From an uncultured bacterium (lineage in GTDB: Bacteria > Patescibacteriota > Patescibacteriia > UBA1558 > GWA2-36-10), in contig CALDOH010000089.1 of the NCBI GenBank assembly GCA_937912185.1, forward strand, positions 1 through 6,913: a stretch of 6,913 bases of DNA, given 5' to 3'. The first letter of the stretch is position 1. The number at the start of each line of letters is the position of its first letter. Below the pieces are notes generated by a model. The model did no database searches and was not told the DNA's origin. It was given only the letters and a program-made list of their open reading frames with translations. Positions 1 through 6,628 of the stretch are shown piece after piece. The position numbers and the translations under genes are program-made.

Positions 1-694
1 ATTCGGTTTCATCATCCAAGTCAAGATAAACCTCGGCTAAAGATAAAAAATAAAAATGATTGTCATTGCTAAGTGAAATTGACTTGAGATAATCCTCTTC
101 TGCTTGTTTGAGGTTACCTCGTTCTTTGGCAATATCCGCCAAACTATAATAAACCGCCGCATCTTCATTTTGGGTCAGCTTGAGTAAATACTCTAGAGTT
201 TCTTTGGCTTGGACATACTCCTTGCGATCTCGATAAACTTCAGCTAGAAGTTTATAAGCTTCAGTATTATTTTCATCAACGCTCAAAGCATCTAGTAGTA
301 AGTCCTCTGCCTTTTGATATTCTTCACTATTGAGTAGCTGCTTGGCTTCAACCAGCATATCGCTGACTGCCTGAGACTTGGCCACAGTCGAAGTCATCTG
401 TTCATGACTCTTACGACGCAAATCTTTTTCAATCGATTTCAATTTTTGATAATTCTGTCGGAAAACATCATTGAACTTATCTTGAGTTGGAGCAGTATAA
501 TTCTTTACCTTAGAAAAAAACTCCTGCCAAATCCGCTCAAGTCTATTTTTCAATATCTGATCTTTCTGACGCTGGGTTTTTGTTTCCGGCAAAGACTCCA
601 CGTTGACATTGGTCAAACGTGGGAATTTTCTTAACACTAGATAAACCAAGTACGCTAGTGAAAGAGCCATTAAAATTATAAGAAATATATCCAT
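1..694 (-). CDS. Membrane-anchored TPR-repeat protein (3' end beyond window)
   Basis: This open frame starts with ATG at 694 and runs without a stop to base 1, giving 231 residues of a longer protein. Residues 3-21 are a hydrophobic membrane segment, followed at once by RKFPR; by the positive-inside rule the rest would be cytoplasmic. Residues 40-105 are charged and probably helical. From about residue 111 there are helix-turn-helix units typical of tetratricopeptide repeats, roughly 111-142, 145-176, 179-212 and a fourth entering the window edge, with the usual A..LL..A.....N and Y..LA.... spacing. TPR domains act as protein-binding scaffolds, but no partner is indicated. One N-terminal anchor plus cytoplasmic TPRs resembles the layout of LapB/YciM, though I see no sequence signature for that family. 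The start lies 4 bases after the fba stop and has no clear Shine-Dalgarno sequence, so it is probably the last visible gene of the operon. The function is unknown. Confidence 0.8.
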   Translation of the reverse strand, partial: MDIFLIILMALSLAYLVYLVLRKFPRLTNVNVESLPETKTQRQKDQILKNRLERIWQEFFSKVKNYTAPTQDKFNDVFRQNYQKLKSIEKDLRRKSHEQMTSTVAKSQAVSDMLVEAKQLLNSEEYQKAEDLLLDALSVDENNTEAYKLLAEVYRDRKEYVQAKETLEYLLKLTQNEDAAVYYSLADIAKERGNLKQAEEDYLKSISLSNDNHFYFLSLAEVYLDLDDETE

Positions 695-698
695 GATT

Positions 699-1568
699 TT
701 ATGCTTTGTTGTAACTACCAAAAATCTTGATCATTTTTTCTACCTCACGTTGCATGGCCTCGGTAGATGGATTCAATATCTTGCGAGGGTCAATCAGGTC
801 CTCAGAGTCCTTGATACTACCCTTTAAAGCCTTTTTAAAGGCCAAACGTAGGTTGGTATCAATGTTTATCACTGAAACACCGTTTTTTATTGCTTTCTTA
901 AAAGTTGCCGCACTAAGTCCTGAACCACCATGAAGTACAATGGGTATACTAACTAAATTTACTATTTTTTTCAAGAGCACTTGATCTACTCTCTCTATAC
1001 CCTTAAATGAGCCGTGAATCGTTCCCACTGCCACTGCCAGAGTATCTACCTTAGTCTTGGCCACAAACTCCTTGGCTTGATACGGATCGGTCAACAAATC
1101 TTTCATATTGATCTCACCAGTTTCTAATTTTACCATACCCTCTTTACCCAAGATTGATCCTAGCTCTGCTTGAACCCAGATTTTTTTCTTGTGTGCCAAT
1201 TGAGCAGCCTGCCGACTCAATTTAACATTGGTGGCATAATCTTTTTCCGAAGCATCCATATGAACAGAGTTATAGCCAATATTGATACAATCTTTTACTA
1301 CTTGCATTTCCTTGCCATGATCCAAATGAATAGCAATTGGTACTTTTTTGCCAATGGTATTGGCTACAGTGGTCATAATAGCAAACAAGGTTTCTAGATT
1401 GGAATACTTGATGGCTGAGCTAGAAGTCTGAATAATAACTGGCGACTTCATCTTGACTGCTGCTCGAACAATTGCCAGCGTAATCTCCAAATTGGAAGTA
1501 TTGAAAGAGCCAACCGCATATTTACCTTGCTTGGCCTTGCTAATAATTTGTTTTATAGGGACTATCAT
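699..1568 (-). CDS. fba: Class II fructose-1,6-bisphosphate aldolase
   Basis: Zinc-dependent cytosolic aldolase that cleaves fructose 1,6-bisphosphate to dihydroxyacetone phosphate and glyceraldehyde 3-phosphate, or runs in reverse. The 289-residue length is normal for the class II family. Visible motifs are GKYAVGSFN at 15-23, HLDHG at 81-85 (D83 is the expected catalytic acid and H84 a zinc ligand), SVHMDAS at 101-107, the QAELG segment with E135, GTIHG at 182-186 (H185, zinc ligand), VLHGGSG at 211-217 (H213, zinc ligand; glycines for phosphate binding) and NIDTNLR at 235-241. All expected active-site residues are present. The start at MIVP matches the usual family start. The gene begins 7 bases after tpiA, whose enzyme interconverts the two aldolase products, so the pair forms a glycolytic block. 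No clear ribosome binding site precedes it. The call is secure; substrate preference for the bisphosphate is from family knowledge. Confidence 0.95.
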   Translation of the reverse strand: MIVPIKQIISKAKQGKYAVGSFNTSNLEITLAIVRAAVKMKSPVIIQTSSSAIKYSNLETLFAIMTTVANTIGKKVPIAIHLDHGKEMQVVKDCINIGYNSVHMDASEKDYATNVKLSRQAAQLAHKKKIWVQAELGSILGKEGMVKLETGEINMKDLLTDPYQAKEFVAKTKVDTLAVAVGTIHGSFKGIERVDQVLLKKIVNLVSIPIVLHGGSGLSAATFKKAIKNGVSVINIDTNLRLAFKKALKGSIKDSEDLIDPRKILNPSTEAMQREVEKMIKIFGSYNKA

Positions 1569-1575
1569 ATATTTT

Positions 1576-2343
1576 TTAAGCTTTATTGACTATATCGATA
1601 AAAGTTTTGCCGTCTAGACTCGCTCCGCCAACCAAGACTCCTTTTATTTTCTCTAAGTTAGTAAATTGAGCAACTGTTTCAGCGGTGACACTGCCACCAT
1701 AGATAATATTCAAAGCGTCTAGCTTTTCTCCATTCATAGCATCGACATAGCTCTGACGCACTATCTGTGACATGCGATCAGCCTCATTAGCATCAATCAC
1801 CTGACCAGAACCAATTATCCAAACTGGCTCATAAGCCAAAATAATTTGCTGTCCTTCTCTAATATTTACATCTTTGAGAGCTTCATATATCTGATGAATA
1901 ACCACAAAATTTGTTTTTTCTTCTTTTCGCTCATCATAAGTTTCACCAACGCAAACAATCGGAAGCATATCATGCTCTAAGGTAGCTTTTACTTTTAAAT
2001 TAATAGATTCATCAGTCTCACCCATGGCTCGTCTTTCAGAATGACCCAAAATAACATATTCACAGCCTAGAGTTTTCAAATTCCGCAAAGAAACCTCACC
2101 AGTATGAGAACCAACATCACCAGGATAAGTATCTTGAGCTCCCAAAATAATATCCGAACCTTTAAAGACCTTAGCTACTTCACTCATGGCCAAAAAACTA
2201 GGACAAACTACTACCGCTGTGCTGTTAGGCAACTTTGACTTAGACAGCAATTTTTTCATTTCCTTGGCCTCAGCAACAGACTCCTCAATGGTCAGTTGCA
2301 TTTTCCAATTGGCTATAATTATTTTCTCAAATGGTTTTGTCAT
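1576..2343 (-). CDS. tpiA: Triosephosphate isomerase
   Basis: Cytosolic TIM-barrel enzyme that interconverts dihydroxyacetone phosphate and glyceraldehyde 3-phosphate. At 255 residues it has the family's usual length. Catalytic and binding residues are all visible: N12 and K14 in ANWKM (11-15), H101 in ILGHSERR (98-105), E172 in YEPVWIIGSG (171-180), YGGSV at 215-219 and the phosphate-binding LVGGASL at 237-243. Loop 6 reads WIIGSGQVI instead of the commoner WAIGTGKTA type, a mild variation that keeps the hinge glycines. The ATG shares its A with the TAA stop of the preceding membrane protein gene (TAATG), implying translational coupling, and no independent Shine-Dalgarno sequence is seen. 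The next gene, fba, acts on the same triose phosphates. The identification is secure. Confidence 0.96.
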   Translation of the reverse strand: MTKPFEKIIIANWKMQLTIEESVAEAKEMKKLLSKSKLPNSTAVVVCPSFLAMSEVAKVFKGSDIILGAQDTYPGDVGSHTGEVSLRNLKTLGCEYVILGHSERRAMGETDESINLKVKATLEHDMLPIVCVGETYDERKEEKTNFVVIHQIYEALKDVNIREGQQIILAYEPVWIIGSGQVIDANEADRMSQIVRQSYVDAMNGEKLDALNIIYGGSVTAETVAQFTNLEKIKGVLVGGASLDGKTFIDIVNKA

Positions 2344-2834
2344 TATATTGTGTTAAAAATATTTATAATTCCTAGCGACACTATAGTTACAATCACTCCA
2401 GACAAAAAAGTACCTAAACCGATATAAATAAGGGATGACTTTTTGTCGATGGCAAACAACCAGGCCGCCAATGAACCAGTCCAAACACCGGTTACTGGCA
2501 GAGGTATAGCTACAAAAAGCATCAAGGCTACCTTGCCCCAAACCTTATACTTACCCTCAAACTTTTTGCGAGTACGCTCAAATAGCCAGTGAAAAAACTT
2601 GTCCATCACCTTGGAATGCTGACGCAACCATTGGGATACTGGACCGATAAAATAAATAATTAAAATTGCTGGAATATAACTACCGATTACTGCCAGACTA
2701 AAGGCCTGCCAAACTGGTAGCTTGAAACTCTCCAAAGCTATTGGGATAGCCGCTCTAGTCTCACCAATTGGCAACATTGCCAAAAGAAATGTAGACAACT
2801 GTGGTGGTAAATTATTCAAAAAATGTAAGTCCAT
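2343..2834 (-). CDS. Small multi-drug export family membrane protein (COG2426-like)
   Basis: A 163-residue integral membrane protein with about four hydrophobic segments (roughly 13-34, 43-64, 101-127 and 133-160) and a basic loop between them (70-100). Two motifs match what I know of the small multi-drug export family (Pfam Sm_multidrug_ex): LPIGETRAAIPIA at 21-33 and AIPLPVTGVWTGSLAAWLF at 109-127. Each is a hydrophobic re-entrant-like stretch rich in proline and glycine. Despite the family name, transport activity is poorly established and the substrate is unknown. The fold class is related in style to DedA/SNARE-associated membrane proteins, which is the main alternative. The gene starts 31 bases after the carboxypeptidase gene and ends inside the tpiA start codon. 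Upstream of the ATG there is only a weak AAAGA stretch as a possible ribosome site. Confidence 0.8.
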   Translation of the reverse strand: MDLHFLNNLPPQLSTFLLAMLPIGETRAAIPIALESFKLPVWQAFSLAVIGSYIPAILIIYFIGPVSQWLRQHSKVMDKFFHWLFERTRKKFEGKYKVWGKVALMLFVAIPLPVTGVWTGSLAAWLFAIDKKSSLIYIGLGTFLSGVIVTIVSLGIINIFNTI

Positions 2835-2865
2835 AATTTATCTTTAGTATAAAACAAAACCAGTT

Positions 2866-3786
2866 TTAAGACCAGGTAAAATTGTCCAATACCCAAGCCG
2901 ATAAAACTTTAGCATCAAAGAAACGATAATCATTGCTCTCTGAGCCCAAGACAACTGTCAGAATCCTTTGTCCATCCTGACCAAGCACCTGTGAAACCAA
3001 GCAATATCCAGAAGCAGTAATATGACCTGTTTTTCCAGCTTCAACATTCAAATAAGAGTTAAGTAGCCAATTGGTAGAATATATTCTTTGACTACGACCA
3101 GCTTGAGTCACCAAGGTATAATTGGTGATAGAAGTGACATCAAGCACATCTTCATAAGCAAAAGCAGTATTGGCTAACTTCAAAACCTCTAGGGCAGTTG
3201 ATTTGTTTTCTTGATTTAGTCCAGTCGGATCAACAAAAATTGTATTGGTTAAACCAAGTTCAGTAGCTTTTTTGTTCATCAAGGCCACAAAATCTTTTTC
3301 TACTAGCCCAGTGCTCCTGACCAAGGCTTTGGCAGCATTATTATCCGAAGCCACTAAAGTCAAATAAAATAAATCACTTACTTTGATTATCTCTCCCCGG
3401 GAAATATGAGAAGAACTACCATTGGCCTCATCTTCTTTTTGCATAGTAATGAGGTCATTCCAATTGGGTCTATTTTCCAAAAAAACAATTACTGTCATCA
3501 ACTTGGTGATACTAGCAATTGATCTTTGCTCTTGCGCATTTTTCTGCCACAAGACAATACCCGTGTCCTTGTCCATGACCGCTGCTGACTCGGCGGTTAA
3601 TTTTACTCCCAATGAATTATTATCAATCTTGTATGGCAATTTACTTTCTTTGCTTTCTTTAAGTTCCAAATTCAAAGTAGCCTGCGTACTTTCGCTGTTT
3701 ACCGTCACGGTTGGCAAACGATAAACTGGCGAAGCTGTCAGGCCAAAGGAAATTATAATTGTAGAAATTAAAGTCCAAAGATTCAT
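2866..3786 (-). CDS. D-alanyl-D-alanine carboxypeptidase (peptidase S11, low-mass PBP)
   Basis: Serine carboxypeptidase that removes the terminal D-alanine from peptidoglycan pentapeptides outside the membrane. The three penicillin-binding motifs are intact: SxxK as SITK at 92-95 (S92 nucleophile, K95), SxN as SDN at 147-149, and KTG at 252-254. LTLVASDNNAAKAL around 142-155 and FVDPTGL around 184-190 are also typical of S11 enzymes. Residues 1-19 form an uncleaved or cleavable signal sequence ending near TASPVY. Residues 25-60 are a low-complexity linker before the catalytic domain. At 306 residues it ends soon after the catalytic domain and lacks the C-terminal beta domain and amphipathic anchor helix of E. 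coli PBP5, so membrane attachment would depend on the N-terminal segment. The gene starts one base after the stop of the preceding gene with no visible Shine-Dalgarno sequence, suggesting coupling. It could be called dacA/dacF-like; I leave the symbol empty. Confidence 0.93.
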   Translation of the reverse strand: MNLWTLISTIIISFGLTASPVYRLPTVTVNSESTQATLNLELKESKESKLPYKIDNNSLGVKLTAESAAVMDKDTGIVLWQKNAQEQRSIASITKLMTVIVFLENRPNWNDLITMQKEDEANGSSSHISRGEIIKVSDLFYLTLVASDNNAAKALVRSTGLVEKDFVALMNKKATELGLTNTIFVDPTGLNQENKSTALEVLKLANTAFAYEDVLDVTSITNYTLVTQAGRSQRIYSTNWLLNSYLNVEAGKTGHITASGYCLVSQVLGQDGQRILTVVLGSESNDYRFFDAKVLSAWVLDNFTWS

Positions 3787-3787
3787 T

Positions 3788-4561
3788 TTATTTAGCTAAA
3801 AATTCTTTAGTCACAGTGGCTAGATTTGGATCATCAGCCATACCAACATAAGGAAAATCAAATTTATGCCCATGGGCCACGACTTCATCTTGGCTGATCC
3901 AGGGCAGATAACCAGCTTTATAGGTCTGCCTAGAAAATTCTTCTGGTGGCACTTCAACACCTGGCAAGTATATACTAACTGATTCAAAGCCTTTGGCCAT
4001 AGATAAAGCCCTATCCAAAAGACTCTCTTCTTTTACCCTTTCTACAGAAAGAGCGTGCATAGCACCAATACATTTTACACCAGTGTCATCTATAAATGCC
4101 TTAATATCATCAAAAGGTACATCCTCAGCTGGCCAATGAGCTTCTATATGTGTTCCCTCGGGATACGGCTCGCCCCATTCTTTGATAAAAGAATGTAGAA
4201 TACAACGATGTGCTCCTAAGATTCCTATTATTCCTTTTATCTTTGGCAAAGCTTTGCGATGCTTGCAATCCAAAACAACTATCACATCATCAACTTCCTT
4301 TAGCATTTCCACTGCTCTGTCTATATCGATATTATTTGGTAAGGGAATCTTTTTTTCAATGGTATAAAATTCTTTGGGATGGCCAACATAAATACTATCA
4401 TTATCTTCATCATAAGCAATATCTATTTCTATGCTAGTACCCCTTTCAATGGCCTCGGTTATTGTTTCCTCGTGTATCTCACGCATATGCCAATACACAT
4501 AAGACTCACCCAATTCTCTAGCTTTTTCAAGGGGATGGAGTTTTGGTTTTTCCATGGTCAT
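3788..4561 (-). CDS. Divergent glycerophosphodiester phosphodiesterase-like (PLC-like barrel) protein
   Basis: I do not recognise this 257-residue protein with certainty. Its N-terminal part resembles the PLC-like phosphodiesterase superfamily: H25 and H30 in a helix region, then A.ERG...EIDIAYD with E45 and D47, then IYVGHP with H61, and VVLDCKH with D98 and K100. In glycerophosphodiester phosphodiesterases the E-x-D pair, a histidine about 13 residues later and an E-x-K in the third strand bind metal and substrate; here the spacing is similar, but the usual N-terminal HRG is replaced by HMRE. Further possible polar sites are H123 and E140-H142. There is no signal peptide or membrane segment, so it should be cytosolic. 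Two ATGs (4561 and 4555) are possible; the first has GGA seven bases upstream. Neighbours are the pseudouridine synthase gene (20 bases) and the carboxypeptidase gene (1 base). The substrate is unknown and the family call is inference. Confidence 0.55.
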   Translation of the reverse strand: MTMEKPKLHPLEKARELGESYVYWHMREIHEETITEAIERGTSIEIDIAYDEDNDSIYVGHPKEFYTIEKKIPLPNNIDIDRAVEMLKEVDDVIVVLDCKHRKALPKIKGIIGILGAHRCILHSFIKEWGEPYPEGTHIEAHWPAEDVPFDDIKAFIDDTGVKCIGAMHALSVERVKEESLLDRALSMAKGFESVSIYLPGVEVPPEEFSRQTYKAGYLPWISQDEVVAHGHKFDFPYVGMADDPNLATVTKEFLAK

Positions 4562-4581
4562 TTCTCGTTCCGTACTTTCAT

Positions 4582-5265
4582 TTATATATCCTGCTTAGTT
4601 ATTTTTTTGTACTTACCCGGAGCCAAATCACCCAAACTCAATCTCCCTTCAGCAATTCTCTCTAGTTGAACTACCTCATAGCCTAGATTTTCCAACATCC
4701 GTCTGATCTGTCGCTTCCAGCCTTGATGAAGAGTCATTTCTAACTGACGAGCTTTATTAATAATGACCTTATCGGCCCTAGCTATACCTTCATTCAGTCT
4801 AATACCAGTGGTAAGCTTGGCAACAACATCTCTATTTAAATGTTTATCTACAGTCACTAAATAAGTCTTTTTTATTTTAAACTTAGGATGAGTCAGTTGA
4901 TAGGTCAGCTCACCGTCATTTGTCAAAATCATTAGTCCTTGAGAATCCATGTCTAGACGACCAACCGGAAAAACCCGAGGAGTCTTTGGTACCAAGTCCA
5001 AAACCATTTTATTGTGATGTGGGTCTTCAGCTGAAGACAGGTAACCAACTGGTTTATTGAGCATATAATAAACTTTTTCTTCCAAGCCAACAGATTTATT
5101 ATTCACTTTTACATCCTGACTATCCTCATCTACCTTGGTGCCCATTTCTTTGATCACTTGTCCAGCTACCTTGACCTTACCTTGCAAAATCAGCTCTTCA
5201 GCTTTACGCCGAGAAGCTACACCAGCTTCGGCCAAAAATTTGGCTAATCTAATTTGTTTTTTCAT
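4582..5265 (-). CDS. rluB: RsuA/RluB/RluE/RluF-family rRNA pseudouridine synthase
   Basis: Converts a specific uridine in ribosomal RNA to pseudouridine. The 227-residue protein has an N-terminal S4 RNA-binding domain (about 5-60, with RLAKFLAEAGVASRRKAEELI-like start and GKVKVAGQ) and then the catalytic domain: LNKPVGYL at 69-76, VFPVGRLDMDSQGLMILTND at 98-117 with the catalytic aspartate D105, THPKFKIKKTYLV at 125-137, and QGWKRQIRRM at 181-190 (commonly EGRNRQVRRM). The closing EGRLSLGDLAPGKYKKIT is also typical. Length and the scpAB context favour the RluB-like large-subunit enzyme seen in many bacteria, but the exact rRNA target cannot be read from the sequence. The start overlaps the end of scpB by 17 bases, and the AAGGAG ribosome site lies inside scpB, so translation is probably coupled. 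The family is certain; the symbol is less so. Confidence 0.9.
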   Translation of the reverse strand: MKKQIRLAKFLAEAGVASRRKAEELILQGKVKVAGQVIKEMGTKVDEDSQDVKVNNKSVGLEEKVYYMLNKPVGYLSSAEDPHHNKMVLDLVPKTPRVFPVGRLDMDSQGLMILTNDGELTYQLTHPKFKIKKTYLVTVDKHLNRDVVAKLTTGIRLNEGIARADKVIINKARQLEMTLHQGWKRQIRRMLENLGYEVVQLERIAEGRLSLGDLAPGKYKKITKQDI

Positions 5266-5818
5266 TTTCTCCTTCGCCTATATTATCTGCTAAAAGTTTG
5301 TTGAGATTTTCATCACTATTTAATTTTTCATAGTCCGGCAATTCTTCAACCGAAGCAATGCCCATGTGTTGCAAAAAATTCATAGTCACCGCATAGGTGG
5401 TAACCAATTGGTTTTTATCACTAGATTCTTCAATCAAGCCACGAATCAAAAGATTGCGAATAATCAAACTACAATTTACACCTCTTATCTGCTCTAACTC
5501 TTCTTTGGAAATCGGCTGACGATAGGCAATAATAGTCAAAGTTTCTAAGGATGGCTTGGTCAATTCACCAGTTGTTTCATCTTCAAAATATTTATGCAAA
5601 ATCTTGGTGTGTTTAGGATTGCTAACAAACTGTAATTTTTGATTGTTGATAGCCAAATGAATACCACTGTCATCAGTATTATATTTTTCCGCCAGCTCTT
5701 TGGCCGACTGAGATATTTCTGCTTCTTCGATTTCCAAAAATTTGACCAAATCTTTGATGGGCAATGGTTTGCCAACCGCCAAAAGTAAACTTTCTAAAAT
5801 TGAATTTAAATCTTTCAT
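5249..5818 (-). CDS. scpB: Segregation and condensation protein ScpB
   Basis: Accessory subunit of the SMC-ScpAB condensin, which compacts and segregates chromosomes; ScpB dimers bind the kleisin ScpA. The 189-residue length is normal. It should form two winged-helix domains: residues 3-75, starting NSILESLLLAVGKPLPI, and 86-160, with the diagnostic LETLTIIAYRQPI at 91-103, IRGV at 111-114, an LLIRGLIEE helix-strand at 123-131 and TYAVTMNFLQHMGI at 141-154, then ELP at 159-161. In place of the usual GRP before the last strand it has NQLVTT, a small divergence. The acidic tail (about 162-189) is unlikely to be structured. The gene follows scpA by 27 bases, as in many bacteria, with only a weak ribosome site, and it overlaps the pseudouridine synthase gene. 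The stop is TAG, the only non-TAA stop among the genes whose ends are visible. Confidence 0.94.
   Translation of the reverse strand: MKDLNSILESLLLAVGKPLPIKDLVKFLEIEEAEISQSAKELAEKYNTDDSGIHLAINNQKLQFVSNPKHTKILHKYFEDETTGELTKPSLETLTIIAYRQPISKEELEQIRGVNCSLIIRNLLIRGLIEESSDKNQLVTTYAVTMNFLQHMGIASVEELPDYEKLNSDENLNKLLADNIGEGENEKTN
5269..5274 (-). promoter_or_regulatory. Shine-Dalgarno site of the pseudouridine synthase gene
   Basis: Minus-strand AAGGAG lies three bases before the ATG at 5265. It sits inside the last codons of scpB, supports the chosen overlapping start, and implies that ribosomes finishing scpB can restart here. The spacer is shorter than usual. Confidence 0.65.
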
Positions 5819-5845
5819 ATTTCGATTTCGCTCAATACTAAATAA

Positions 5846-6550
5846 TTATTTTCCGTTTTTATCTATATGTAAATCACCAAACATTGATTCTTGTATCACA
5901 ACAATTTCTTGTTGTTTGACCAACTCAAGCATGGCTAAAAAACTAACTACTATTTCAGTTCTATTTCCTTTGTCTTTCAATAAATTTTTAAAGGTTGTTT
6001 TGCCACCTGAACGCAGGATATCTTGAATGTGCTTAATCTTTTCTCGAATTGACATGGCCCGAGCCATGACAACCTTTGGTAGATTGACCACTCGTTCAAT
6101 CCGACTAAGTACATTTTCAAAGGCTCGAATCATTCCAGCAATAGACAAATTCTTGGGTGGAACAAACTCTCCAGACAAATCTAGCTTAAAGGGCGTAGAT
6201 CGAACATAAGAATGTCTTTTTTTATCCACAAATATTTTGTTCATCATCTTGGAAGCTTCATAATACTGACGATAAATCTTGAGTTGTTTTTCCAAATCAA
6301 TTCCATCTTCTTCTTCCATGACAAAATCCGGCAAAAGATTTTTTGATTTAAGGTAGATAAGCTTTGAGGCAATCAACAAAAAATCTGCCACTTCTTCGGC
6401 AGCTAGATTATCAGAACCATTGATATAATCTATATATTGATCAGTAACTTTGGCCAGAGAAATTTCACTAATTTGCAGCTTATTTTTTTCGATCAATTGA
6501 AGCAGCAAATCCAATGGCCCTTGGAATTGTTCTAAATTTGTTTGATGCAT
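5846..6550 (-). CDS. scpA: Segregation and condensation protein ScpA (kleisin)
   Basis: Kleisin subunit that bridges the heads of the SMC dimer and holds ScpB, acting on the nucleoid. The 234-residue length is slightly short but normal. The N-terminal domain carries the diagnostic FQGPLDLLLQLIEKNKLQI (9-27), KVTDQYIDYI (34-43) and ADFLLIASKLIYLKSKNLLP (55-74). A linker with acidic EEEDG (79-83) and basic helices follows, and the C-terminal winged helix contains VVSFLAMLELVKQQEIVVIQ (201-220), the segment expected to bind the second SMC head. It is the first gene of the operon. Its ATG is preceded by GGGGTGA four bases upstream, a plausible Shine-Dalgarno sequence lying within an inverted repeat arm that could hide it. 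A near-consensus promoter lies about 100 bases upstream. The identification is secure. Confidence 0.95.
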   Translation of the reverse strand: MHQTNLEQFQGPLDLLLQLIEKNKLQISEISLAKVTDQYIDYINGSDNLAAEEVADFLLIASKLIYLKSKNLLPDFVMEEEDGIDLEKQLKIYRQYYEASKMMNKIFVDKKRHSYVRSTPFKLDLSGEFVPPKNLSIAGMIRAFENVLSRIERVVNLPKVVMARAMSIREKIKHIQDILRSGGKTTFKNLLKDKGNRTEIVVSFLAMLELVKQQEIVVIQESMFGDLHIDKNGK

Positions 6551-6554
6551 TTAT

Positions 6555-6561
6555 TCACCCC
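6555..6561 (-). promoter_or_regulatory. Ribosome binding site of scpA inside a repeat arm
   Basis: Minus-strand GGGGTGA ends four bases before the scpA ATG and matches the GGTGA end of a full Shine-Dalgarno sequence. Its GGGGT is also the last part of the inverted arm AATTTCTAACGGGGT (6571-6557), so pairing of that arm with its partner at 6614-6628 would hide this site. Confidence 0.65.
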
Positions 6562-6628
6562 GTTAGAAATTAATTTTAATTCTTAACTTACCCCGTCAGG
6601 ATAAAGGTGTAAAAATTTCTAACGGGGT
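6557..6628 (-). repeat. Three-copy ACCCCGTYAG element with 15-bp perfect inverted repeat
   Basis: Plus-strand ACCCCGTTAGAAATT at 6557-6571 is repeated as its exact reverse complement at 6614-6628, separated by 42 bases. A third, partial copy, ACCCCGTCAG, lies at 6590-6599 in the same orientation as the first and 33 bases from it. Reading along the transcript, the order is arm 1 (6628-6614), arm 2 (6599-6590), arm 3 (6571-6557). Arm 1 can pair with arm 2 over ten positions including one G-U pair, or with arm 3 over fifteen Watson-Crick pairs, but not with both. I found no other copy in the window. Confidence 0.9.

Noticed and set aside
404..634. Plus-strand open frame of 76 codons, and similar plus-strand frames throughout
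   Set aside because: They lie antisense to genes with clear domains or motifs, have no ribosome sites or family features, and fit the shadow frames expected in AT-rich sequence.
2835..2865. TATACT in the 31-base gap before the small multi-drug export family gene as an internal promoter
   Set aside because: The matching -35 position, 17 bases upstream, reads TGGTCT, only three of six consensus bases, so it is not convincing.
699..6550. Recoding of TGA as glycine, known in some CPR lineages
   Set aside because: All visible genes translate at full family length with TGA read as stop, and their motifs are intact. They end in TAA or TAG, so the standard code is sufficient, although absence of TGA stops in eight genes is weak evidence either way.
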